From NCBI GenBank assembly GCA_039806955.1, contig JBDHQI010000020.1, forward strand, positions 9,882 through 73,881: 64,000 bases of DNA, in the 5' to 3' direction. This document shows, one piece after another, positions 33,302-42,081 of this stretch. Both the position numbers and the translations under genes were made by a program. Source of the stretch: JADLHS01 sp039806955 (GTDB lineage Bacteria; Verrucomicrobiota; Verrucomicrobiia; Limisphaerales; JADLHS01). The notes under the pieces are model-generated. The model worked only from the letters and a program-made list of their open reading frames with translations, was not told where the DNA came from and did no database searches. Numbering within the stretch: position 1 is the stretch's first letter; every line of letters begins with the position of its first letter.

Positions 33302-35185
33302 TCATTTGCCGCTGCCTTTTTGAGCCTGCTTTGCCCAGGCGTCCTTCAGCGTGATGGTGCGATTGAACACCAGTCGGGCGGCGCCGCCCGCCGTTGCGAC
33401 ATCCACATCCAGGGTGAAATAAGCCAGCCGCTCAAATTGATAACGCTCGGACGGCTGCGCGTTTCGGAGGCTCGGCTCGCATTTGGCAGTAATGATCTCC
33501 AGACTGCGCGGATTTAGCACCGATTTGAAATCGCGCCCGTCTTTTTCCGGTTCGGCTTCGGTAAAGAGGCGGTCGTAAAGCCGCACCTCCGCATCCACTG
33601 CGTGCGGCGCGCTGACCCAATGAATCGTGCCCTTCACTTTGCGATTCGCCGTCGGGCCGCCCATCTTGCTGTCGAGGTCGGCGGTGCAACGCAGCTCGAC
33701 CAAATTCCCGTCAGCGTCCTTGATCACTTCGTCGCACCGGATGATGTAGGCGTATTTCAAACGCACTTCGCCGCCCGGTTTGAGGCGATAAAATTTGGGT
33801 GGTGGAACTTCCGCAAAGTCATCACGTTCAATGTAAAGTTCGCGACTGAACGGCACTTTCCTGGTGCCAAGGTGCTCGTCTGAATAGGTCGGGCGTATCA
33901 CTCCGTGCGCGTCGGCGGCGGACGAAGGACTGCTCGTCCTGGCCGCTTCGGGATTATTCACGGCATCGAGTTCCTCGACCTTATCCTTGGGATAATTGGT
34001 CAAAACCACTTTGATCGGGCGCAGCACCGCGAGACGCCGCAACGCGCGTTTATTCAAGTCTTCCCGGATGGCGAATTCCAGCACGGCCACGTCAGTAATG
34101 CCGTTGTATTTCGTGATGCCAATGTTGTAAGCGAAGTTGCGCAGCGCCTCCGGAGTCACGCCGCGCCGTCGCAAGCCCGAGATGGTGGGCAGGCGCGGAT
34201 CATCCCAGCCGGTCACGAGTTTTTCATCCACAAGCTGCATGAGCTTGCGTTTGCTCATCACGGTGTAACTGAGGTTGAGCCGGGCGAATTCATATTGTTG
34301 CGGCAGCGCGCGGGGCAAATTGAGGTTTGCCAAAATCCAATCGTAAAGCGGGCGATGCACCTCAAACTCCAGGGTGCAAACGCTGTGCGTGATGCCTTCG
34401 ATGTAATCGCTCAGACAATGCGCGAAGTCATACATCGGATAAATGCACCAGGCGTTGCCGGTGTGGTGGTGCTCTGCGTGCTTGATGCGGTAGAGCAGGG
34501 GATCGCGCAGCCAGATGTTGGGCGCGTCCACAATGATTTTTGCGCGCAGAACTTTTGCCCCGTCCGGGAACTCGCCAGCCTTCATGCGGGTGAATAAAGC
34601 GAGGTTTTCTTCCACGCTGCGGTCTCGGAATGGGGAGGCTTTGCCGAGTCGCCGATACTCATCGGTTTGCTCCGGAGTCAAATCGCAAACGTACGCCTGG
34701 CCTTGCTTGATCAGCGCCACCGCGTATTCGTAAAGTGCGACGAAATAGTCCGAGGCATAAAACGGTTCGACATTCGATTGGTCGGCGGCACCGCTGGCGG
34801 GAGACAGATGAAAATCAGTCTGGCCGTTGGCCACGAGCGGCGCTGGCGTTTGGCCTTTGGACTTCAGCCCCAGGGTGGCGTCCGCCCAACCGCCGATGAG
34901 CCAGTTCACATCCGCTTGAATGCTATCCACATATTCGAGGTCTTCCTTGGCCGGATTCGTGTCGTCCATGCGCAAATTGCACACTCCGCCAAACTCCCGT
35001 GCGATGCCGAAGTTCAGGCAGATGCTTTTGGCGTGACCGATATGGAGATAACCGTTCGGCTCGGGCGGAAACCGGGTGTGGATGCGCGGATATTTTTTCT
35101 CGGCAACATGTTGCGCCACGATATCGCGGATAAAATCGCTTGGCGCGGTAGAAGACGCGGTGGATTGGGGCTGTTCCAAACTCAT
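33302..35185 (-). CDS. glnS: Glutaminyl-tRNA synthetase
   Basis: Charges tRNA-Gln directly, a non-universal trait in bacteria. The class I signature motifs are RFPPEPNGYLHIGHAKSI (HIGH) and VMSKRKLMQL (KMSKS-like). DDTNPAKEDLEYVDSI and EFARLNLSYTVMSKRKL are typical of GlnRS over GluRS. The C-terminal anticodon-binding beta-barrels are complete. Compared with E. coli GlnRS, about 20 residues are inserted after NNPE (residue 413) and before LGTRKVPFS; the insert contains the HGVIRP repeat peptide (427-432) found in two other genes here. A 30-nt element shared with uxaC lies 67 nt upstream. Confidence 0.96.
   Translation of the reverse strand: MSLEQPQSTASSTAPSDFIRDIVAQHVAEKKYPRIHTRFPPEPNGYLHIGHAKSICLNFGIAREFGGVCNLRMDDTNPAKEDLEYVDSIQADVNWLIGGWADATLGLKSKGQTPAPLVANGQTDFHLSPASGAADQSNVEPFYASDYFVALYEYAVALIKQGQAYVCDLTPEQTDEYRRLGKASPFRDRSVEENLALFTRMKAGEFPDGAKVLRAKIIVDAPNIWLRDPLLYRIKHAEHHHTGNAWCIYPMYDFAHCLSDYIEGITHSVCTLEFEVHRPLYDWILANLNLPRALPQQYEFARLNLSYTVMSKRKLMQLVDEKLVTGWDDPRLPTISGLRRRGVTPEALRNFAYNIGITKYNGITDVAVLEFAIREDLNKRALRRLAVLRPIKVVLTNYPKDKVEELDAVNNPEAARTSSPSSAADAHGVIRPTYSDEHLGTRKVPFSRELYIERDDFAEVPPPKFYRLKPGGEVRLKYAYIIRCDEVIKDADGNLVELRCTADLDSKMGGPTANRKVKGTIHWVSAPHAVDAEVRLYDRLFTEAEPEKDGRDFKSVLNPRSLEIITAKCEPSLRNAQPSERYQFERLAYFTLDVDVATAGGAARLVFNRTITLKDAWAKQAQKGSGK
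33885..33949 (-). repeat. In-frame HGVxRP element, copy 3 (glnS loop)
   Basis: On the minus strand it has GGACGA...TCGTCC hairpin arms around GCAGTCCT, followed by the core GCGCACGGAGTGATACGCCC. It encodes HGVIRP in the same frame as copies 1 and 2. It lies in a surface loop between the catalytic part and the first beta-barrel. Confidence 0.65.
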
Positions 35186-35252
35186 AAAATGGCGCGCAGG
35201 CTAACAAAGAAAACGGCGCTTGTCCAACGAGGTTGCGAGGTTGCGTGAATGT

Positions 35253-35282
35253 GTCTCGACTCTTTGAGAATGTCCTCTTTGG
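35253..35282 (-). promoter_or_regulatory. 30-nt shared upstream element, glnS copy
   Basis: Same element as at 31021-31050 in the same orientation relative to the downstream gene (glnS here). It ends 67 nt before the glnS ATG; identity also extends to a few flanking positions (CCAAAG on one side, GACA on the other). Confidence 0.5.
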
Positions 35283-35556
35283 CCGCGCTCCAGCGGTTGG
35301 TCAACCGGCGGTTGGAATTATATTGGTCGCGCAGGATTTCCACTCTCACCTGATCCAGCTTGTTACGGCTGACATTCATTTTGTGTCAATAGTGAGGCCC
35401 CGTTGCTTCACGTCCACGATGTTTGCAAGTCGCAAGTTATCAAAACCAAGAACTGACCCGTTTACTGACCCGTTTATTGAGCGCAGCGAACCAACTTTCC
35501 AAGCCAGCGCAGCGTTCGTGAGTTGTTCTGCCGGTGACGACGGCCGGCACGGCGCG

Positions 35557-35669
35557 CGGGAGAGACATTCCAACTTTAATCGTCATCGTCTCTCCCACGT
35601 GCCGTGCCGGACGACGCCACGGGCAGACTGACTTTTCGGGAGCGAGCAGGCCCGCGCCGGCAGGACGGC
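35557..35669 (-). repeat. 113-bp cassette-associated repeat, copy C
   Basis: Reverse-complement match of 23424-23536 with no gaps. Here the right half forms a strong stem: GGGAGAGAC pairs with GTCTCTCCC. It starts 65 nt after the stop of the cassette C immunity-like gene, on the same strand. Confidence 0.75.
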
Positions 35670-35734
35670 TGGCCTTCGGTTTCTCGCAGCCAGCCTGACG
35701 GCGCGGGGCTGCGAGCGGTCGGGGCGGGTTGGGT

Positions 35735-36100
35735 TCACTCCCACTTGTCGCGCGTCTCGCTTGTCTCGTTCAACGCGCCGTCGAGTTTGTCCACCACCAA
35801 ACTGATTTCGATTCCGTAGTGAGTGACCAAATCCAGTTTGCGGTCGCGCTCCGTGAACCGGATTGTCGCCAGTTCGTAGTAACGGACTTTCTCCTTCGTG
35901 TTGACTTTGCAGTCAGCGACGTTGCCAAACGACAGTTGCCGCGCTTGCCAGCGCCGAGAGGCGGAGTCGAACACCCAGCATTTCAACGTGAAGGTTTGCG
36001 CTGCTGCGTCGAACGCGATTGCGTCCGCGGTGAAGCGCGCATCGTGGAGCGTTGCGGCCAGCGACTTCAACTCAGCCGCGTTCGTTATCCGTGTCGCCAT
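35735..36100 (-). CDS. Putative immunity protein of cassette C
   Basis: A 121-residue protein with no export signal, starting 8 nt after the stop of an Rhs-tip frame. ATG 36100 (MATRITNAAELK) is chosen; ATG 36118 overlaps the tip frame. The body is a beta-rich small domain (LKCWVFDSASRRWQARQLSF, then YYELATIRFTERDRKLDLV). No family was recognised. The immunity role is inferred from position. Confidence 0.6.
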   Translation of the reverse strand: MATRITNAAELKSLAATLHDARFTADAIAFDAAAQTFTLKCWVFDSASRRWQARQLSFGNVADCKVNTKEKVRYYELATIRFTERDRKLDLVTHYGIEISLVVDKLDGALNETSETRDKWE

Positions 36101-36108
36101 AGCCGCGC

Positions 36109-36798
36109 TCATTGCCAAGGCCAGTGATGCCAGCCGAGAGGCGGGCTGTCCACGTGCGGTAGTGGTCTCCCGCCACTGCCAGGGAACAGATGGAAGTCAA
36201 AGCGGATAATGGGCGGTTGGCCAGGCACTCTGAGTTGGAATAGCCCTCCGCTGCCCATTCGTCCGCCGCCGAGAACTCCCTCAACCATGATTGACTGATT
36301 GCCCAACGCGACGAACTCGTAAGTTCCAACCGCTGCGGCAGCGGCAGTCGCCGCAGTCGCGACACAGACTGCACCACGAGTTCCGTAGTAAGTCACCGGG
36401 TCGGCATCCTGGGTTTGTCCGAAGATGCCGGAGTCGTAGGCGTCGGCGACTTGATCCCAGTCTCCCGCCAGAGCGCCGCCGAGCGCCTGGCCAATCGAGT
36501 TCGCCGAGTCATACCAACTTTCTGTGAACCCGCTGTTGAACCACGTCCGGAGATCCCACCAGTCGCCGTAGTCCAACCCATAAGGGTCAACCCATCGCAA
36601 CGGGTTGTTTCCAACGTAGCCGTAGAGATTGATTCCACCCCGTTCCCCAATGGGATCCCGATTTGGCCATCTTGCGGCATGGAGACGGTCAGGCCTCGGG
36701 CAGGAGGGGCGGCACGGGGGTGTTGTAGACGTAGATCGCCCCTTCGAGCACCCGGCTCGACCTTCGCGGCGTCGTTGTAGTTGTATTTGCATCGTCAT
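36109..36798 (-). CDS. Rhs remnant with toxin tip (cassette C)
   Basis: The frame holds the last ~35 residues of an Rhs core: RWPNRDPIGERGGINLYGYV, GNNPLRWVDPYGL. The tip that follows has an Ala-rich hydrophobic part (VCVATAATAAAAAVG) and a final domain with RFDFHLFPGSGGRPLPHVDS and a C-terminal HHWPW, a His/Trp ending often seen in metal-dependent toxin domains. The first ~45 codons are Arg/Pro-rich and do not look native, so the ORF start at 36798 is not a real gene start. No shell, no signal peptide. The core DNA resembles that of cassette A (12000-12100). Confidence 0.65.
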   Translation of the reverse strand: MTMQIQLQRRREGRAGCSKGRSTSTTPPCRPSCPRPDRLHAARWPNRDPIGERGGINLYGYVGNNPLRWVDPYGLDYGDWWDLRTWFNSGFTESWYDSANSIGQALGGALAGDWDQVADAYDSGIFGQTQDADPVTYYGTRGAVCVATAATAAAAAVGTYEFVALGNQSIMVEGVLGGGRMGSGGLFQLRVPGQPPIIRFDFHLFPGSGGRPLPHVDSPPLGWHHWPWQ

Positions 36799-37000
36799 TA
36801 CGTCTTCAACTGACCATCAAACCTTCACCCGCAGTCATCAGGTAATCCACCCAACGCTCCCGCTGCGTTAACGCAAGCGCCTCCAGTTATTAAGAGGCCC
36901 CTTCCGACGCACTTACAGGCTCTTTGCCACAACGGTGGTTTGGGGGGCAACATTTTCACGGGGTAGCGAGGCGATAGCCTTTCATCGCGCGGCAATGCTT

Positions 37001-37843
37001 TTAATTACCATTCGCGCCCTTGATGTGTTGTTGCAGCCAGCGCAAGTCTTCCAAGTCCGCCGCGTTGAGGGTGTGCCCGCCAATGGGAACCTCTCCCTTG
37101 GGATATTTCCACTTGTGAAGATCCACATGGCCGTCGGCGAAGGCCAGATTGGCACCCTGGCGGTGCCGATCTGCGGGAACATCCAGCCAATAATTTTGCC
37201 AGGGACTGCCCAGTTCCAAGATGCCGAAAGTCGCATCCCAAATCGCATTTTCGTGCGTGTCAATAAAAGTGAACAGCTCGGTCGGACGCGGGATTTCTGT
37301 GGATTTACGAAAAGAATTGGCGCTCGACATGTTGATGGAGTTGCTCATGTTGTAGCTGCGATTGCGGAGTTTTGCCGGCTGGTTGGTCACGGTGCTTCGG
37401 TCGCCCGGACAATGGTAGATGGCCTGGTTTTGGTTGTAGCGAAACAGCAGGGAAGTGTCGTCATTGATCGGGTAGTCATCCAGGGGGGCGATGGAGCGAC
37501 ACCAAGTGAGATTGTCCGCGCCGAGGGTGCCGCTGTTGGTGTCGCCCGGAGTGAACAAGTACACAAAGTTATTCGGCGGCATGACGTCGTGGTTGTCCCC
37601 GGCGTACAACTGCCAGCAGATTTGCAATTGGCGCAGGTTGTTCTGGCAGGACGCCGTCAGGGCGCTTCCCTTGCTCTTGCTCAGTGACGGAAGCAGCAGT
37701 GCCGCCAGAATGGCAATGATGGCAATGACCACCAAAAGCTCAATCAAGGTGAATCCCGCGCGGATGGTCGGGGGCTGCGGATTTGGTTGAGCTGACTTCA
37801 CGGCCACAATCTTGACTTGGTCGCTGGCACTGTAGCCGACCAC
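37001..37843 (-). CDS. Prepilin-type protein with N-terminal methylation motif
   Basis: Type IV pilin/pseudopilin-like protein of the large family seen in Verrucomicrobia and Planctomycetes. The cleavage and methylation motif AGFTLIELLVVIAIIAILAA is at about residue 29, giving a ~28-residue leader, and the hydrophobic helix is followed by LLPSLSKSK. The C-terminal domain has the H-x-G-type ending HRQGANLAFADGHVDLHKW, common to these proteins. The start is GTG with no strong alternative. It is exported and processed by a prepilin peptidase, which is not in the window. Confidence 0.88.
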   Translation of the reverse strand: MVGYSASDQVKIVAVKSAQPNPQPPTIRAGFTLIELLVVIAIIAILAALLLPSLSKSKGSALTASCQNNLRQLQICWQLYAGDNHDVMPPNNFVYLFTPGDTNSGTLGADNLTWCRSIAPLDDYPINDDTSLLFRYNQNQAIYHCPGDRSTVTNQPAKLRNRSYNMSNSINMSSANSFRKSTEIPRPTELFTFIDTHENAIWDATFGILELGSPWQNYWLDVPADRHRQGANLAFADGHVDLHKWKYPKGEVPIGGHTLNAADLEDLRWLQQHIKGANGN

Positions 37844-37945
37844 CTCCTCGCGGCCAATTAAATTTCCCGCTTTACCAATTTGACGTTGTCTGCCGATACC
37901 ACCCGGCCTAACATGGAGCGGTTTTCAAACAACGAATACAAACTT

Positions 37946-38980
37946 ATGGCACAACCTTGTTATCATCCCAGTGTGGAAGGCGCTCAGCACGGCGCCAAAT
38001 CGCTCGCGCAATTTCTGGCCTACGCCAAAAAATCTGGCGCGGTCGGGGCGCAACCGTCCAACTTCATGCTGCAAAACAGCAAAGGCGGCCTGCAATCGGC
38101 CAAAGAAATCAAAAACGCTTTTACCCGGGCCAAGATGAAGTTCGATGGCGTGTCGGCGCATTGCGCGTTTTGGGTGCATACCAGCGCGTGGACGGGCACG
38201 CCGACCATTCGTCCGTTTGTTCCGCCGGATGTGGCCAAGCGTTCCCCGGCGCAAATCGAGCAATGGGCCGAGGATTATTGTCTCCGCCTGCTTGATCTTT
38301 GCGCCGAACTCGGCATCAAAATAGTTCCGATGTTTTGGGGGGTGGCCTTCGGCTGGGAACTGGCCACCGGTTATCCGTGGGGCTTCTGGAAAGGCGCCGA
38401 TTACGATTTGCTTGAAGAAGGCAAGGCGCGCTTTGTCAAAAAAACCGCGAAGTTGCGAGCTCATGCGCGCCAGTTGGGAATTTATCTGGCGCACGAAATT
38501 CACGCCGGCACCGCCGCCATGACGGCGGACGATTTCAACCTGCTCGTAAAGGCTTGCGATGGAGATCCGGTGCTCACCGTCAATGCCGATCCGTCTCATT
38601 GCTGGGAGGGTGAAGATTTTGAAACGCGCTTCCGCAAGGTGGCGGATCGTGTTTATGCCTGTCACGTGAAGAACATCGTCGTGCGACACAGTCGGCCGCT
38701 GCGCATGATGGCGCCGGATTGGCCGGATCGCGCGATGCAATTTGTGGATATTCCAAGTGGCGACCTCAACATGGTGCGTTACGCGGAATTGATGATCAAC
38801 ATCGGCTATCCGCAGCGTTATTGTCAGGTGATGGGCACAAAGACCGCGCCGCTGGTCGTGGAAGCTGAAAGCGCATTTCGCGATCTTGACGCGACGAGCG
38901 CCAACGGCATTCAATACGTCCGCGACAACCTCTGCTTCCCATTGGCCGCCGGCTCGTTTGAAGAAGGCATGGGCGCGTAA
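37946..38980 (+). CDS. Sugar phosphate isomerase/epimerase family protein (AP_endonuc_2)
   Basis: TIM-barrel protein of the xylose-isomerase-like superfamily, acting on an unknown sugar or polyol. Motifs consistent with the fold are KFDGVSAHCAFWVH, HEIHAGTAAMTADDF (metal Glu and His), NADPSHCWEGEDFETRF (metal Asp/His) and YACHVKNIV (metal His). ATG 37946 (MAQPCYHPSV) is chosen; ATG 37913 adds 11 residues. Neither has a strong ribosome site. Standing alone between a leftward pilin-like gene and a palindrome cluster. No export signal, so it is probably cytosolic. Confidence 0.8.
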   Translation: MAQPCYHPSVEGAQHGAKSLAQFLAYAKKSGAVGAQPSNFMLQNSKGGLQSAKEIKNAFTRAKMKFDGVSAHCAFWVHTSAWTGTPTIRPFVPPDVAKRSPAQIEQWAEDYCLRLLDLCAELGIKIVPMFWGVAFGWELATGYPWGFWKGADYDLLEEGKARFVKKTAKLRAHARQLGIYLAHEIHAGTAAMTADDFNLLVKACDGDPVLTVNADPSHCWEGEDFETRFRKVADRVYACHVKNIVVRHSRPLRMMAPDWPDRAMQFVDIPSGDLNMVRYAELMINIGYPQRYCQVMGTKTAPLVVEAESAFRDLDATSANGIQYVRDNLCFPLAAGSFEEGMGA

Positions 38981-39001
38981 AAGCGGCTATCTCCCTGGGA
39001 G

Positions 39002-39126
39002 GGGACGCGTTTCACCGCGTCCCTGAATAGTTGGGGACGACGTGGAAGTCGTCCTTCCCGGCACACCGACGCCGTCGCCATGAGCGTGCGCCCGGCCAAC
39101 AATGTGGCTGCGGCGTCCCGCCGCAG
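39002..39126. repeat. Three tandem REP-like hairpins
   Basis: Perfect stems at 39002-39023 (GGGACGCG/CGCGTCCC), 39035-39054 (GGACGAC/GTCGTCC) and 39108-39126 (CTGCGGCG/CGCCGCAG). They sit between convergent genes, where they may end transcription from both sides, but there are no T-runs. Confidence 0.75.
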
Positions 39127-39200
39127 TTCCGATCGAACCGAGTCAATATGGCGTTAAAACACGGGTGAAAACGTCGTGAGAACTCATTCAACCAACAACC

Positions 39201-41915
39201 TCAATCATCGTCGTCGTCCAGTTTGGTAATGGCCCACTCCGGATACGGTTCTTGCGAACCTTTCATCGCGTACCAGAGGATGCGGTTGAACTGATCTTCG
39301 GGACAGGCGTCCACGACGTGGAGCGGCAGCTTGGCAGAGGCGTAGGCGTTTTTGCGCAGCAACGGATCGTTGATCGCCTTGGGATCGGGATTCATTTGGT
39401 CCAGCGGCACGTTGTTGGCCACGAGCTGATAGGGCGTGAAGTCCGGCAGGTCCATGAAACAATCGGTCATGGGCGTCGCACTCGCATCGAGCTGATTCAT
39501 CGGCGGCAATCCCAACATCAACTCCATGGTGCGCAGCAGGCTGGTTTGATTGTATTGCGTGCTGATCACCGCTCCGCGTTTGGTGTAAGGGCTGATGACG
39601 TAGGCGGTCGTGCGGTAGCCGCTCACATGATCCCATCCGCCTTGCGGATCGTCCTCGATGGCGAAGATGCAGGTTTCCTTCCAGAACGGGCTGTGGCTCA
39701 GGGCTTCCACGATTTGACCCAAGGCGAGATCGTTGTCGGCCACATGCGCGTCGGGTGTTGGCGAGCCTTTGCGCGTGCCGCTGGTATGGTTGTTGGGCAA
39801 GCAAATAATGATGAAGTTGGGCAATTCCCCGGTTTTCTCATATTCGCGCAGTTCCTTGATAAACTCGCGGGCTCGAAACACGTCCGGGATATCCATATCC
39901 CAACCCACCGTGTTGGTGCAAAGATAAGGACGGATGGATTCAATCGTGGGCCGACTCCAGATGCGAATTTCGCCCGCACCGGTGGTGAACTCTTTCCAAT
40001 GATCAGCAAATCGGATCGGCCCCTTGCGGTTGGGGTCAGTCCAGCGCACTTCCGTCGCCGCGAACTCACCGTAAATGCGCAGCGTTTTGCCGTGCGCCAG
40101 TGCGTTGTCCCAAATAAACCCAGCGGGCGAATATGCCAATGCGTCCACGTCGTCATCCTCCATGCCGTCGGGATAACTGCGCGGAAAACCGGCGAACGAC
40201 CGTTCCATGTAATCCGTGGACATGCCGGTGTCGGCCCATTGATGCCCCTCGGCGCTGAGGATGCCGGAGCAGTAGGTGTTATCGAGCAGCACAAATTCCC
40301 GCACCATCTTGTGCTGGTTGGGCGTGATGTGTTCTCCGAAAATGCACAACGACGGATCGCCGTTGCCTTCCTTGATGTCGCCATGCACCTGATCGTAGGT
40401 GCGATTTTCCTTGATGATGTAAACGACGTGTTTGAACACGCTCGGTTCGCCCACCCGCTCGGGCACGGGCCGAGGTGGTTGGCCGGGGCGCGCCGGACGG
40501 CGGGCTTCGCGCACCAGGCCGTAGCGCATGTTGTCGAGGGCAATTTGAGTGTACCCGGCCAGTTCACGATTTTTAGGCGGTGTGACTAGGGAAAGCGTGC
40601 CGAAATACTGATGGGAGTTGTACTGAATCTTCTCACCTGATTTGTAACGTTTGGTCGAACCAATTCCCTTGATATTGGCGACGCAGAGCCGGTTGAGTTT
40701 GGGATGATACACAATGCCGCCCGGAAACCACCCGACTGGCACCAAGCCGCGCGGTATGGAATCGCCGGCTTTGAAATCCACAATGGCGATGGCGTTCTGC
40801 GTGCCGTTGCAGACGAACAATTTTTTGCCTCTCGGATCGAAAGTCAGCGCGTTGGGTTGCGCGCCAAACAAATCCGCCGGGCTTTGCCGCATCCAGATGG
40901 TTTCGACGATTTTATCCGTACGCGTGTCCAGCACGCTGAGTGTATCGCTGCCGGTGTTGGCTACCACCAACCAGCGGCCATTGGGCGAAACTGCCATCGC
41001 CGTGGCGTGCAGACCCGTCAGGATTTCCGCTGGCGCCTTTCCGGCGGGAGCTTGGGAGGCAATATCAATCACCGAAACGGAACCTTCACTGGCAATGTGC
41101 CGCACGGGATCCACCCGCACCAACGTTCCGCGACCCGCCGGGCCGGTGAGACTGTCCGCTTCTGGTCGTCGTCCACCCCAGTTGCTGACGTACGCTTTGC
41201 CGCCCACCAGCACCACGTCGTAGGGGGCAACGCCCACGTCCCAGGTGCGCAAGAGTTTTCCGGTCGCGGCTTCCAGTTCCAGCAAGCGATTGGAAAGATT
41301 GCCGCATACGTACAGTCGCTGGCCATCAACCGAAACGGCGAGTCCGGAAGGGATTTCCGCCTTGCGTCCCGGTGCGTCTGCGGGCGGCAAGGGCAGGGTG
41401 AAAAGCCCGACCACATTTGTGCCGTTTTCCACGCCAAATACCTTGACGCTGCCATTCACGTTGGCGAAATAAATGCGCTGTCCATCCGGAGAGAATGCCA
41501 AGCCGGTAAAACTAACCTGGCCATCCTTGTCCGGCTCCAGGATGTGCGTGGAAACAGCATCCGGCGTCGGCGCGACTTCCTTTTCCGATGGCAACGACAC
41601 GCGTTGGCGGACCTCGCCGGTGGCCGGGTCCAGCACCACGAGGTCTCCAGTTTTGCCGGCGGTGAGGAGCAGTTGACCATCGGGACTGAGCGCGATCACC
41701 TGTGGTCGCATGCCGGGTAGTTCGACCTGCTGACCGGCGGGCGTCAAAATTTGGTTGGCTGGCGTGTACCACCGATTCGTGCCCTGTTGACCGACGGCCT
41801 CGGTGGTGCCCTTGAACACGGCGGGGCCAGGCGCGTGTTGACAACTGGTGACCCAGCCAAGCGTAATTGCCAGCGCTACGAAGGACTGGAGAAGGGAGCG
41901 ACGCACTTGTTTCAT
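39201..41915 (-). CDS. Beta-propeller/phosphoesterase lipoprotein
   Basis: A 904-residue fusion. Residues 1-25 form a lipoprotein signal with Cys in VTSCQHAP. The N-terminal half is a YVTN-type seven-bladed propeller (repeated DGQ.LLTAG, SPDGQRIYFANV, DTRTDKIV blades). The C-terminal half is a PF04185-type phosphoesterase/alkaline-phosphatase-superfamily domain: ENRTYDQVHGDIKEGN (metal and nucleophile region), YCSGILSAEGHQWADTG, IEDDPQGGWDHVSGYRT. It ends in five Asp residues. The combination is known in Acidobacteria and Verrucomicrobia. Probably a periplasmic or surface enzyme that releases phosphate from organic esters; the substrate is unknown. The propeller may bind the target. Confidence 0.9.
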   Translation of the reverse strand: MKQVRRSLLQSFVALAITLGWVTSCQHAPGPAVFKGTTEAVGQQGTNRWYTPANQILTPAGQQVELPGMRPQVIALSPDGQLLLTAGKTGDLVVLDPATGEVRQRVSLPSEKEVAPTPDAVSTHILEPDKDGQVSFTGLAFSPDGQRIYFANVNGSVKVFGVENGTNVVGLFTLPLPPADAPGRKAEIPSGLAVSVDGQRLYVCGNLSNRLLELEAATGKLLRTWDVGVAPYDVVLVGGKAYVSNWGGRRPEADSLTGPAGRGTLVRVDPVRHIASEGSVSVIDIASQAPAGKAPAEILTGLHATAMAVSPNGRWLVVANTGSDTLSVLDTRTDKIVETIWMRQSPADLFGAQPNALTFDPRGKKLFVCNGTQNAIAIVDFKAGDSIPRGLVPVGWFPGGIVYHPKLNRLCVANIKGIGSTKRYKSGEKIQYNSHQYFGTLSLVTPPKNRELAGYTQIALDNMRYGLVREARRPARPGQPPRPVPERVGEPSVFKHVVYIIKENRTYDQVHGDIKEGNGDPSLCIFGEHITPNQHKMVREFVLLDNTYCSGILSAEGHQWADTGMSTDYMERSFAGFPRSYPDGMEDDDVDALAYSPAGFIWDNALAHGKTLRIYGEFAATEVRWTDPNRKGPIRFADHWKEFTTGAGEIRIWSRPTIESIRPYLCTNTVGWDMDIPDVFRAREFIKELREYEKTGELPNFIIICLPNNHTSGTRKGSPTPDAHVADNDLALGQIVEALSHSPFWKETCIFAIEDDPQGGWDHVSGYRTTAYVISPYTKRGAVISTQYNQTSLLRTMELMLGLPPMNQLDASATPMTDCFMDLPDFTPYQLVANNVPLDQMNPDPKAINDPLLRKNAYASAKLPLHVVDACPEDQFNRILWYAMKGSQEPYPEWAITKLDDDDD

Positions 41916-42081
41916 AGTGCAAAAGCTAACACCCGCTTACGGTTTCGGGCAATGGTGCATTTTGCTTCTTGCCGTCGCCAGTCTTGGATTCAGTTGAACG
42001 GGGCTAACATCTCTCAACAAACCCAACAGACCCAATTCTGCGATTGCTTTCCGCCCTGAGGCTGGTTCCCTTCTTCCGTAC

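Larger units (their letters stand above)
35186..35734. other. Intergenic region glnS to cassette C
   Basis: This 549-nt region contains the 30-nt glnS upstream element (35253-35282) and the 113-bp cassette repeat (35557-35669). A long inverted pair, GGCACGGCGCGCGGGAGAGAC with its partner at 35586-35606, is the right half of that repeat. No open frame has recognisable content. Confidence 0.5.
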
